Shown here in pieces: positions 1 through 6,781 of a stretch of 10,346 nucleotides of DNA; the first letter of the stretch is position 1, and each line of letters starts with the position of its first letter. This stretch comes from Candidatus Poseidonia alphae. GTDB lineage: Archaea; Thermoplasmatota; Poseidoniia; Poseidoniales; Poseidoniaceae. The notes below the pieces were generated by a model, which was given only the letters and a program-made list of their open reading frames with translations, searched no databases and was not told where the DNA came from. The stretch lies in contig DAVD01000048.1 in the NCBI GenBank assembly GCA_002505405.1, forward strand, positions 12,074 to 22,419, written 5' to 3'. The translations under genes and the position numbers were made by a program.

Positions 1-1
1 C

Positions 2-403
2 GGCAACAACACCGTGACACCAAATACTGCACCAAGCGTCACAGATGTCTCAATTTCTCCCGTCTTAACCACGGCAGATGACGAGCTGACATGCACCTAT
101 ACCGTGTTTGATATGGACGGCGATTTAACGACGACAACCGTAACATGGTCGGTCAATGGGAACATTATTCTGACGGGTTCGGATTCATTGACTGGAGGAT
201 TTTCAGTTGGCGATGATGTATCGTGCTCAGTTACCGCTACCGACGGCCAACAACCGAGCATTGCGGCGTCCGCATCCACGGTCATCTTACCGGTTCCAAA
301 TGTGGATTCGGATGATGGAGAAGGTCTTCCAGCAATTGGAACGATTGGAACCATGGCTGCCATCGCTGCAGGTGTCTTCGCTTCACGTCGCAAGGACGAT
401 TGA
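2..403 (+). CDS. C-terminal part of an Ig-like repeat surface protein with a C-terminal membrane anchor (5' end outside window)
   Basis: The reading frame is open from the left edge and ends at TGA 401-403, giving the last 133 residues of a longer protein. They contain one Ig-like/cadherin-like beta module: an N-T-A-P-S-V linker, a D-M-D-G-D calcium-type loop, a W-S-V-N-G strand, and a Cys in each of two strands (T-C-T-Y and S-C-S-V) that could form a disulfide. An acidic linker (D-S-D-D-G-E-G) follows, then L-P-A-I-G, about 18 hydrophobic small residues, and the basic end S-R-R-K-D-D. That arrangement resembles C-terminal sorting or anchoring signals (archaeosortase or LPXTG-type), but no exact PGF-type motif is present, so a plain C-terminal membrane anchor is equally possible. 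It is likely exported, with the module outside the cell. No catalytic residues are visible. Its role may be adhesion or structure, which is inference. Confidence 0.75.
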   Translation, partial: GNNTVTPNTAPSVTDVSISPVLTTADDELTCTYTVFDMDGDLTTTTVTWSVNGNIILTGSDSLTGGFSVGDDVSCSVTATDGQQPSIAASASTVILPVPNVDSDDGEGLPAIGTIGTMAAIAAGVFASRRKDD

Positions 404-432
404 GTGGAAAACATCCAATGCGAGGGTTGGCG

Positions 433-1209
433 ATGAAGACGGTTGGCCTGTTGAAAGAAGCCGCATTGCGTTTGTCCAAGATTTGTGATGGTGCGATTTT
501 AGAACTTGAGAAGACTGAAAAAGTCGCTCATGCAACCAACCCACTCGACTATGCTTGGCCCCATCACGAACAATACTTGGAGAAATGGGGCGGACTTGGG
601 GCGAAGACCTTGCTTCTTGGAATGAATCCCGGTCCATGGGGTATGGCTCAAACCGGTGTTCCGTTCGGGGCCACTGGCGTTGCTGTTGATTTTCTGAAGA
701 TTCAATCACGCCCACTACAGACTCCGTTGAATGCTCACCCTAAGCGGCCCATCGTTGGAATGAGTCTCGAGCGACAAGAAGTATCAGGTACACGCCTATG
801 GAATTTGATGGCGGAACATTACGGCTCTCCAGAGGAGGCATTTGCCAGTATCTTCGTCGTCAACCATTGCCCCTTGCTCCTTTTGGGAGGACGTGGACAA
901 AACATCACTCCAGATAACATCCCTGCATCGGTAGTTGAACCAATTTTGGAAGCCTGTGATGAACACCTCCAAGAGGTGGTTGAAGCAATGAACATTACTC
1001 GAATCATCGGCGTTGGAAAATATGCAGAAAAGAGGGCAAGGAAGGCTTTTTCGGCTGGTAAATCGGGTCTCGGAGTCACCGCATCTGGGCGAGAGATCAC
1101 CATCACAACATGCTGGCATCCAAGTCCTGCAAGCCCGCTGGCAAACCGTAACAATGGAGCGGATTGGAAAATGAACGTCATCGCCGTTCTTGAAGAAATG
1201 CAGGCGTAG
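433..1209 (+). CDS. SMUG1-family uracil-DNA glycosylase
   Basis: This is a base-excision repair enzyme predicted to remove uracil and related oxidised pyrimidines from DNA. The 258-residue product has the SMUG1 hallmarks in order: N-P-L-D-Y-A-W near residue 36; active-site motif 1, G-M-N-P-G-P-W-G-M-A-Q-T-G, at 63-75 with the catalytic Asn at 65; V-S-G-T-R-L-W near 117; V-N-H-C-P-L-L at 143-149, whose Asn matches the uracil-recognition Asn of SMUG1; G-V-G-K-Y-A-E near 193; and motif 2, W-H-P-S-P, with His 229, followed by N-P/S-P-L-A-N. Length matches vertebrate SMUG1 (about 270). I chose ATG 433 because GAGGG at 422-426 lies six bases upstream; ATG 418 or TTG 400 (overlapping the previous stop) would add 5 or 11 residues. 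The acyl-CoA ligase follows after 32 bases, so co-transcription is possible. Function is very likely; the exact start is uncertain. Confidence 0.92.
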   Translation: MKTVGLLKEAALRLSKICDGAILELEKTEKVAHATNPLDYAWPHHEQYLEKWGGLGAKTLLLGMNPGPWGMAQTGVPFGATGVAVDFLKIQSRPLQTPLNAHPKRPIVGMSLERQEVSGTRLWNLMAEHYGSPEEAFASIFVVNHCPLLLLGGRGQNITPDNIPASVVEPILEACDEHLQEVVEAMNITRIIGVGKYAEKRARKAFSAGKSGLGVTASGREITITTCWHPSPASPLANRNNGADWKMNVIAVLEEMQA

Positions 1210-1241
1210 TCTTCAAATGCTTAATTGTTCAGTGGGGACGC

Positions 1242-3149
1242 ATGGAACCTCATCAACTCGCATGGGACCGACAGCCGAACGACCGACAATGGAAGGTGCC
1301 TGAGGGGGATGACCCTCGGACACTTTACCAAATGCTGATGACCAGCGTGGACCGATTTGGAGACCTGCCTTGCTTTGGATACATCCCCGAAAAAGACATG
1401 CCTCGCGTCCATCTTGACTACAAGACCTTTGGTAGCCTCTCTACTGCAGTTGGTAAGCAACTTGCGTCTGTCGGCGTCCAAGCCGGAGACCGTGTAGCAC
1501 TCATCCTGAACAACTCCGTTGAATGGGCGGCCTTAGCCTACGGAGCCAACGGAATCGGTGCTGCATATACCGCCATGTACACCCACCAACACGGCCAAGA
1601 ATGGGCGTTTATCTTGAACGATTCTACTCCTTCGTTGCTCGCCGTTGCAGATACCACGGTGCTTGACAAACTGGTCGCCAATATGCCGGCCGATGCATCA
1701 AAGTGGCCATCGTGTGGAATTCTCCTCTTGGGTGATGAAGAAGCCAATGAACTGCCTCCTGAAGGAGTCACAGTCCATGCATGGAACGATTTCGTCGCAG
1801 CGGGCCGAGAGGCCCCTGACTTCGAAATTGCAGACGATCCGTTTGCATTGAACACGCTCATTTACACATCAGGTACAACTGGAAACCCAAAGGGAGTCAT
1901 GCTCTCCAATTGGAACACGCTGTCCAACATTTTGTGTGTTCAATCTGCCTTCACCATCTATGTCGGTGACAAAAACGCTGCGTTCTTGCCGTGGGCGCAC
2001 TCTTTTGGTTCAACCTTTGACTTGCACTGGATGATTCGCTGTGGCGTCCACATCAACCTCATTTCTGACTTGACGCGTATCGCTGACGAATGCATCGAGA
2101 TCAAACCTGCTGTTTTGCTCGCCGTACCTCGCGTTTGGAACAAATTCTACGACCGAGTGAACGCTCAATTTGCGAGTGCAACTGGGCTGAAGAAGGTCTT
2201 CGTTAACAAGGCTCAAAAAGCCTCTGCCAAGCGAATTGCTAAGGCTGGCGTTCAATGCGACGCTGTCGCTCCAACCAAATTCTTTGACAAACTGTGGGAC
2301 AAACTCGTTTGGTCCAAGGTCCGCGCCCGATTTGGAGGCAACATTCGATTCTGTATGTCAGGTGCTGCTGCACTCTCACCAGATGTTGCAGCCTTTATCC
2401 AACAGGTTGGATTCAGCTGCTACGAAGGATACGGCCTTACCGAGACCTCACCGCTTGTTTCCGCAAACGGATGGTCTGGACCTGGTACAAGCAAACTCAA
2501 CACCGTTGGCCGAGTGGCTAACGGCGTTACCGTGACCATCGATACCGATGCATGGGACGACCCAGACCGACCTGACGAAGGAGAAATCATCGTCACCGGG
2601 CCCAACGTCATGATGGGATACTGGAACAACGAGGAAGCCACGAAGGAAGTTATCATTGAACCGGGTACATTCCGTACCGGTGACTTGGGTAAACTCACCG
2701 ACGGTTATCTTTCAATTACCGGACGTGTCAAGTCTCAATTCAAGTTGGAAAACGGCAAGTACGTCTCTCCTTCATCCCTTGAAGAGACGATCAAACTCAA
2801 CCCACTCATCGAACAATGTGTGCTTGACGGACGTAACATGCTCAACACCTTCCTCGTGGCTCACCCGAACATGGAAGCGCTTCGTGTTGCGCTCAAGGGT
2901 GCGGGAATCTCAGCATCCGGTGATGACGCAGCAGTTTGCGCTGATCCTAAGGTTCGTGAATTCCTGTTGACTAACCTCAAGAAGAACAACATGATTGCTC
3001 CAGATTGGAAAGGATATGAAGTTGCTCGTACCCTCATTCTTGATCCCGAGGAATGGACCACGGACAACGAGATGTTGACGCCGTCCATGAAGGTCAAACT
3101 ACGAAACCTGTTGGCCAAGTATGACGATGAGATTCAAGCCATCGCTTGA
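1242..3149 (+). CDS. Long-chain fatty acid-CoA ligase (AMP-forming, ANL superfamily)
   Basis: This enzyme activates fatty acids with ATP to acyl-AMP and then acyl-CoA, the entry step for beta-oxidation or lipid synthesis. The 635-residue protein carries the ANL core motifs: the phosphate loop Y-T-S-G-T-T-G-N-P-K-G-V-M at 208-220; L-P-W-A-H-S at 249-254; Y-G-L-T-E-T at 397-402; T-G-D-L-G at 479-483 with Asp 481 for ribose binding; the hinge region G-R-V-K at 494-497; F-K-L-E-N-G-K-Y-V-S-P at 500-510, a form typical of long-chain synthetases; and L-T-P-S-M-K at 612-617, whose Lys 617 aligns with the adenylation lysine. Length and lack of a signal peptide fit a cytosolic or peripheral enzyme. 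One oddity is that the acidic residue usual after G-R-x-K is Ser 498. ATG 1242 has GGGG at 1234-1237 as a weak ribosome site. Chain-length preference cannot be read from the sequence. Confidence 0.95.
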   Translation: MEPHQLAWDRQPNDRQWKVPEGDDPRTLYQMLMTSVDRFGDLPCFGYIPEKDMPRVHLDYKTFGSLSTAVGKQLASVGVQAGDRVALILNNSVEWAALAYGANGIGAAYTAMYTHQHGQEWAFILNDSTPSLLAVADTTVLDKLVANMPADASKWPSCGILLLGDEEANELPPEGVTVHAWNDFVAAGREAPDFEIADDPFALNTLIYTSGTTGNPKGVMLSNWNTLSNILCVQSAFTIYVGDKNAAFLPWAHSFGSTFDLHWMIRCGVHINLISDLTRIADECIEIKPAVLLAVPRVWNKFYDRVNAQFASATGLKKVFVNKAQKASAKRIAKAGVQCDAVAPTKFFDKLWDKLVWSKVRARFGGNIRFCMSGAAALSPDVAAFIQQVGFSCYEGYGLTETSPLVSANGWSGPGTSKLNTVGRVANGVTVTIDTDAWDDPDRPDEGEIIVTGPNVMMGYWNNEEATKEVIIEPGTFRTGDLGKLTDGYLSITGRVKSQFKLENGKYVSPSSLEETIKLNPLIEQCVLDGRNMLNTFLVAHPNMEALRVALKGAGISASGDDAAVCADPKVREFLLTNLKKNNMIAPDWKGYEVARTLILDPEEWTTDNEMLTPSMKVKLRNLLAKYDDEIQAIA

Positions 3150-3155
3150 CGTTCA

Positions 3156-3163
3156 TTTATCTT
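3156..3163 (+). promoter_or_regulatory. Possible TATA-like box for the orphan lipoprotein gene
   Basis: TTTATCTT lies just after the acyl-CoA ligase stop. An archaeal TATA box about 26 bases upstream would place transcription start near 3184-3186. That lies past the ATG at 3176 but before the ATG at 3212, so the position supports starting translation at 3212. It is a short AT-rich match in a 62-base spacer and could be chance. Confidence 0.3.
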
Positions 3164-3211
3164 GTTTGAGGAGAGATGGGTATCCACAACCGATAAACAA
3201 TACTTTTCGTC

Positions 3212-3883
3212 ATGTGCGTGGCATTAATTCTGTCCATAGCAGGATGCGTCAATCCACTGTCTAAAGAGGATGCGCAAGTTGGAATGGAAATCGACGACTT
3301 GTACTACTTTCAGTATTCTTTTGCAATTGACCTTCAGATAAAAGAAGGGAACAACGTCACTTTAGAAACTGTATCGATATCACCATGCGATCAGGAACCA
3401 TTCATCGGCTGTATTGACCAGATTCAAAATGGACAAGCTTTCGTCTTTGATGTTCCAGCAGAAGCGTCATCTTCTGACGGAGTTTGGTTTGATGATGCAT
3501 CCTTTGAGTCACCTGTGTTCCATTTCTTTGAAACAAAGGACCTCACTACAGGAGTTATATTCACTGAACAGGGTATTGCGTTTTCTCTCGCAACACAATA
3601 CAACTTCAATGAGACAAAGGCAAATGAGATGAATATCACAGATGTTAACGACGATGGAAAATTGCAAATGTGCTTCATCGGACTTAACAAAGAACTGTCA
3701 AGTCATCATGCTCTCTTTGTTGACCAAGGAACTGACAATCAAACTCAAGAAGAAGAGCGTAATTTACTCATCCAGCGCTACGATTCCTATCTTAATTTGT
3801 TTGAAGAAAAAGGAGTGCTGGATGTCTACAACCATTACTGTGAGGCGGACCAATCTCTCGGATTATTCGCACTGGACTTGTGA
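3212..3883 (+). CDS. Orphan secreted lipoprotein of unknown function, signal sequence possibly interrupted
   Basis: No family is recognised. From ATG 3212 the product has 223 residues and starts with a short hydrophobic stretch ending in a lipobox, I-A-G-C, with Cys 12. It should therefore be exported and lipid-anchored. The mature part is acidic and has Cys pairs (S-P-C and G-C-I near 55-65; Q-M-C and H-Y-C later), D-V-N-D-D-G-K near 144 resembling a calcium loop, and several N-x-S/T sites. The signal lacks a basic n-region. Upstream in the same frame lies ATG 3176 behind GAGGAGAG (3168-3175), but TAA 3194-3196 separates the two; if that codon were sense the signal would be complete, with an Arg. 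The gene is AT-rich: three sampled 60-base lines gave 40% GC, against 57% in the acyl-CoA ligase. This suggests recent acquisition or relaxed selection. It may be a real short-signal gene or a pseudogene. Confidence 0.7.
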   Translation: MCVALILSIAGCVNPLSKEDAQVGMEIDDLYYFQYSFAIDLQIKEGNNVTLETVSISPCDQEPFIGCIDQIQNGQAFVFDVPAEASSSDGVWFDDASFESPVFHFFETKDLTTGVIFTEQGIAFSLATQYNFNETKANEMNITDVNDDGKLQMCFIGLNKELSSHHALFVDQGTDNQTQEEERNLLIQRYDSYLNLFEEKGVLDVYNHYCEADQSLGLFALDL

Positions 3884-3972
3884 AATCTTGATGCTGAATT
3901 TTTCGTGACGGTTGAGGACGGTATCGCTGAAGAAACCGTTTGAGTCAATAGACATGGCGTTTTGCGAGTGAC

Positions 3973-4923
3973 ATGAAACCAACAGATGAGCAAGCAGGTG
4001 CGTGGACTGAAGCCTTTGAATCGGGCAAGTTTGTCCGAAAAACAAGTGAATTTCGCGACCATATCGTCAACGACGGCCCCTTTGATGTTGAAAGCGGACG
4101 GTACCACCTCTACGTATCTCACGCTTGCCCGTGGGCTCATCGGACGCTCATCACTCGAACCTTGCTTGGCCTGGAAGATGACATCAGCGTAGATGTCGTG
4201 GATTGGCGTATGAACAGTGATGGTTCCTGGTCGTTCAACGATGAAGAAGAGGGAGCCACTGCAGATACCATCAACGGTGAATCAAGTCTTGAAGGCATAT
4301 ACAACCGAGCATTCCAGGGATGGAATGAAAGTCAACGAATCGGAACCGTTCCCGTATTGTGGGACCGTAAACACAGTACCATTGTCAACAACGAGAGCCG
4401 TGAAATTGTTCGGATGTTCGATTCGTTTGCACAAGCAGGCATGGGAAACGGAACATCACTTTCGCCTGTGGAACTGCGTGAAGCGATTGACGCCATGATC
4501 GATGCAAACTACGAACCCGTGAACAATGGCGTCTACAAATCTGGCTTCGCACGCACACAATCAGCATACGATGAAGCGGTTACCGCACTGTTTGCCCGCT
4601 TGGACGAGTTAGAAATTCATCTTGAGGGAAGAGAGTGGTTGGTCGGAGAAGGCGTTGGTCAACTGACTGAAGCAGACATTTGCCTCTTCCCAACACTTGC
4701 AAGGTTTGATTTGGTCTATGTTGTTCATTTCAAGTGCAATTTGCGTAGAATCATCGATTACCCAAACCTTCAGGCATTTGTTGAGCGGATGATTGACCAA
4801 CCTGGTGTTCGGGAAACCTGTCACTGGCATCACATCAAGGCCCACTATTTCTGGTCCCATCAGAACATCAACACCTTCCGAATCATTCCACTCGGGCCAC
4901 TTGAAGGCGCACACACGAAGTAA
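3973..4923 (+). CDS. Xi-class glutathione S-transferase / glutathionyl-hydroquinone reductase family protein
   Basis: This family (YqjG/ECM4-like) reduces glutathionyl-hydroquinones to hydroquinones, using a thiol cofactor and a catalytic cysteine. The 316-residue protein matches in length and motif order: Y-H-L-Y-V-S-H-A-C-P-W-A-H-R-T at 44-58 with Cys 52 as the expected nucleophile; V-P-V-L-W-D at 126-131 (the cis-proline of the thioredoxin fold); N-E-S-R-E-I-V-R-M-F at 140-149, the glutathione-binding region; N-G-V-Y-K-S-G-F-A at 185-193; a helical C-terminal domain with L-T-E-A-D-I near 231; and the family-typical end H-Y-F-W-S-H-Q-N-I-N with I-P-L-G-P. It has no signal peptide and is cytosolic. 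ATG 3973 has no strong ribosome site. The 89-base spacer behind the lipoprotein gene suggests its own promoter, though no clear TATA box is seen. If the host is archaeal, the physiological thiol may not be glutathione. Confidence 0.92.
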   Translation: MKPTDEQAGAWTEAFESGKFVRKTSEFRDHIVNDGPFDVESGRYHLYVSHACPWAHRTLITRTLLGLEDDISVDVVDWRMNSDGSWSFNDEEEGATADTINGESSLEGIYNRAFQGWNESQRIGTVPVLWDRKHSTIVNNESREIVRMFDSFAQAGMGNGTSLSPVELREAIDAMIDANYEPVNNGVYKSGFARTQSAYDEAVTALFARLDELEIHLEGREWLVGEGVGQLTEADICLFPTLARFDLVYVVHFKCNLRRIIDYPNLQAFVERMIDQPGVRETCHWHHIKAHYFWSHQNINTFRIIPLGPLEGAHTK

Positions 4924-4991
4924 CTTGAGTGACCTAAGGCCCCCAGAAGTGGAGAATATGCTGGTTCTGCCCAACCAAACGATGGACGAGT
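4924..4991. other. Convergent intergenic gap, no signal recognised
   Basis: These 68 bases separate the 3' ends of the convergent glutathione transferase and ABC-F genes. I see no strong hairpin and no T-run that would mark a terminator on either strand. Confidence 0.6.
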
Positions 4992-6668
4992 TCAGACTTC
5001 TGAAATCTCGTCTTCTGCAAGGGGCGGAAGACCCTTCTTGGCACGAACGTAATCGGTGTAATTCCCGTAGTAAACCTTGACGTTTCCACCGTCAACTTCC
5101 CAAATGCGATTGACGACTTGGTCCAGGAACCAACGGTCGTGAGATACGGTAATGAGTGACCCGGTATAGTTAACGAGTGCTTCTTCCAACGTGTCTTTGG
5201 AATCCATGTCCAAGTGATTGGTCGGTTCGTCCATCAACAACAGGTTGTTCTGTTCAAGCAGGAGTTTCAGAAGAGCCACACGGGCTCGTTCTCCACCAGA
5301 AAGTTGAGAGAGCTTGGTCGTCACCTGCTCGCCTGAGAATTGGAAACGACCCAAAGCAGCACGTATGTCACCGTATTGAAAATCCGGGCGTAGTTTCTCA
5401 ATTTGTTCAACCGGGCTGAGGTTGAAATCAAGGGTGGCGTGGTCTTGGTGGAAGTATCCGATTTCACATCCTGGGGCCAAATCGAAAGAGCCGCTGTCGA
5501 GTTTCAAATCTCCGTTGATAATTTTCAGCAAGGTGGTTTTGCCTTGTCCGTTCCCGCCGACAATCCCGATGCGGTCGCCCTTACGAACTTCCAGTGATTG
5601 CTTCTTGAGAATGGGTCGTTCAAGACCTTCAAACGTCATGGTTCCGTCTTCAATCATCAAGACGTCCATGCTTCCCTTATCGGTTGCCTCGAGTGAAAAC
5701 ACGAGGTTCTTGCGCTTCTTGGGCATGCGGGCTCTGAGCGCTTTGAGTTCTTGTTGCATGCGTTCAATCATCTTGTGCTTAGCAGAAATTGACTTGTCAT
5801 ACTTGTTGGCCCGCTTCATTTGTGATAACGCACCCATTGTGGATTGAATCTTCTTTTCAATGGTATTGATCATATCACCAAGAGATGCCTCACTGGCCTC
5901 TTTTTGCTTCAAGAATTGTGAATAGTTGCCCTTCCATGGCCAGGCACGAAGGTTGTCAACTTCCACAATACGAGTGCACACTTGGTCCAAGAAATAACGG
6001 TCGTGAGACACAATCAATTGTGCGCCTTTGAACGTGCGCATGAAGTCTTCCAACCATTCAGTGGTTTGAATGTCCAAGTGGTTGGTCGGCTCGTCGAGGA
6101 AGATGACGTCAATGCCGTTGAGTCCAACCAATTGACGAGCGAGAGCGAGTTTGGCTTGCTCTCCACCTGAGAGTTTGTTCACAGCCATATCCATTGGGTG
6201 CTTGTCAAGACCGAGCCGTTCAAGAATACCTTTGGCGATTCCAGCAACGTTACCACCGCCACTGGCAGCAAGCGTCTGTTGGAGTTGAGTATAATGTTCC
6301 ATAACCGGTTCCCAATCGCCTTCGTAAAACGCAGGGTCGATCATGCGGGCTTCAATAGCAGCGATTTCATCTTCCAGTTCTTGGAATTGGCGTCCTTTGC
6401 GACCGAGTTCCTCCTCAATGGTCGAATCGGATTCAAGGTCCCGAATTTGAGTGAGGTAAGCAATACGAATCCCGGGTGCAAATTCAATGTCTCCCGTGTC
6501 CTGCTTTTGTTCGCTGATGGTGTTCAAGAGCGTCGTCTTTCCAGCACCGTTGTGTCCGACGATACCAATGCGGTCACCGTCGTTGACTTTGAGGTTGATA
6601 TCGCGCAGAACATCAACGGCACCAAAGGCGCGGTCTACCGCCTCGACGTTGATGAGTTCACGAACCAT
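4992..6668 (-). CDS. ABC-F family ATPase (ribosome-associated, soluble, duplicated ABC domains)
   Basis: ABC-F proteins have two ATPase domains and no membrane segments; characterised members bind the ribosomal E site and regulate translation or relieve stalling or antibiotic block. The 558-residue product has domain 1 with Walker A G-H-N-G-A-G-K-T-T (38-46), signature L-S-G-G-E (166-170), Walker B ending D-E-P-T-N-H-L-D with Glu 193, and switch His 222. A highly charged helical linker follows at about 250-325 (the P-site interaction region, rich in Lys/Arg/Met). Domain 2 has Walker A G-G-N-G-Q-G-K-T-T (371-379), L-S-G-G-E (456-460), Glu 481 and His 510. All catalytic residues are intact. No long extra arm sits in domain 1, so it is nearer the generic ABC-F/Uup type than EttA; the subfamily is not resolved. 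ATG 6668 is preceded by AGGGAG four bases upstream. Confidence 0.95.
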   Translation of the reverse strand: MVRELINVEAVDRAFGAVDVLRDINLKVNDGDRIGIVGHNGAGKTTLLNTISEQKQDTGDIEFAPGIRIAYLTQIRDLESDSTIEEELGRKGRQFQELEDEIAAIEARMIDPAFYEGDWEPVMEHYTQLQQTLAASGGGNVAGIAKGILERLGLDKHPMDMAVNKLSGGEQAKLALARQLVGLNGIDVIFLDEPTNHLDIQTTEWLEDFMRTFKGAQLIVSHDRYFLDQVCTRIVEVDNLRAWPWKGNYSQFLKQKEASEASLGDMINTIEKKIQSTMGALSQMKRANKYDKSISAKHKMIERMQQELKALRARMPKKRKNLVFSLEATDKGSMDVLMIEDGTMTFEGLERPILKKQSLEVRKGDRIGIVGGNGQGKTTLLKIINGDLKLDSGSFDLAPGCEIGYFHQDHATLDFNLSPVEQIEKLRPDFQYGDIRAALGRFQFSGEQVTTKLSQLSGGERARVALLKLLLEQNNLLLMDEPTNHLDMDSKDTLEEALVNYTGSLITVSHDRWFLDQVVNRIWEVDGGNVKVYYGNYTDYVRAKKGLPPLAEDEISEV

Positions 6669-6672
6669 GAGT

Positions 6673-6678
6673 CTCCCT
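6673..6678 (-). promoter_or_regulatory. Ribosome binding site of the ABC-F gene
   Basis: Read on the minus strand this is AGGGAG, four bases before the ATG at 6668-6666. It fixes that start and lies inside the short leader predicted from the upstream TATA-like box. Confidence 0.6.
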
Positions 6679-6702
6679 AATTATGGCGCCGAGTCCCCTG
6701 TT

Positions 6703-6711
6703 GATAAATAA
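6703..6711 (-). promoter_or_regulatory. TATA-like box of the ABC-F gene
   Basis: On the minus strand this reads TTATTTATC. Its centre is about 26 bases from position 6681, giving a predicted leader of roughly 12 bases that just includes the AGGGAG ribosome site. The spacing fits an archaeal box A promoter; no experimental support is available. Confidence 0.5.
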
Positions 6712-6738
6712 GCCCCCATGTGAAATGAGCCTTGGAGG

Positions 6739-6744
6739 TTTAAA
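6739..6744 (+). promoter_or_regulatory. TATA-like box of the giant repeat-protein gene
   Basis: TTTAAA sits about 40 bases before ATG 6782. Transcription starting about 26 bases downstream (near 6767) would leave a leader of roughly 15 bases. In that case GGAG at 6761-6764 would be just outside the message, so translation might be nearly leaderless. Placement is inference. Confidence 0.4.
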
Positions 6745-6781
6745 CGCAGGGTTTCATTAAGGAGAAGGTTGAATAAGAACC

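Noticed and set aside
383..715. 110-codon minus-strand open frame opposite the uracil-DNA glycosylase
   Set aside because: Antisense to conserved SMUG1 motif 1 coding sequence, with no recognisable protein features.
3908..3939. Inverted pair ACGGTT / AACCGT between the lipoprotein and glutathione transferase genes
   Set aside because: Only six base pairs with a 20-base loop, no T-run and no second supporting feature. It is too weak to call a terminator or operator.
3954..3971. Tiny frame ATG to TGA (M-A-F-C-E) ending one base before the glutathione transferase ATG
   Set aside because: Five codons, no ribosome site and no reason to expect a leader peptide here; chance is sufficient.
6198..6680. 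160-codon plus-strand open frame opposite the ABC-F gene
   Set aside because: It overlaps the Walker A and signature regions of a clearly real gene on the other strand and has no own ribosome site or family resemblance.
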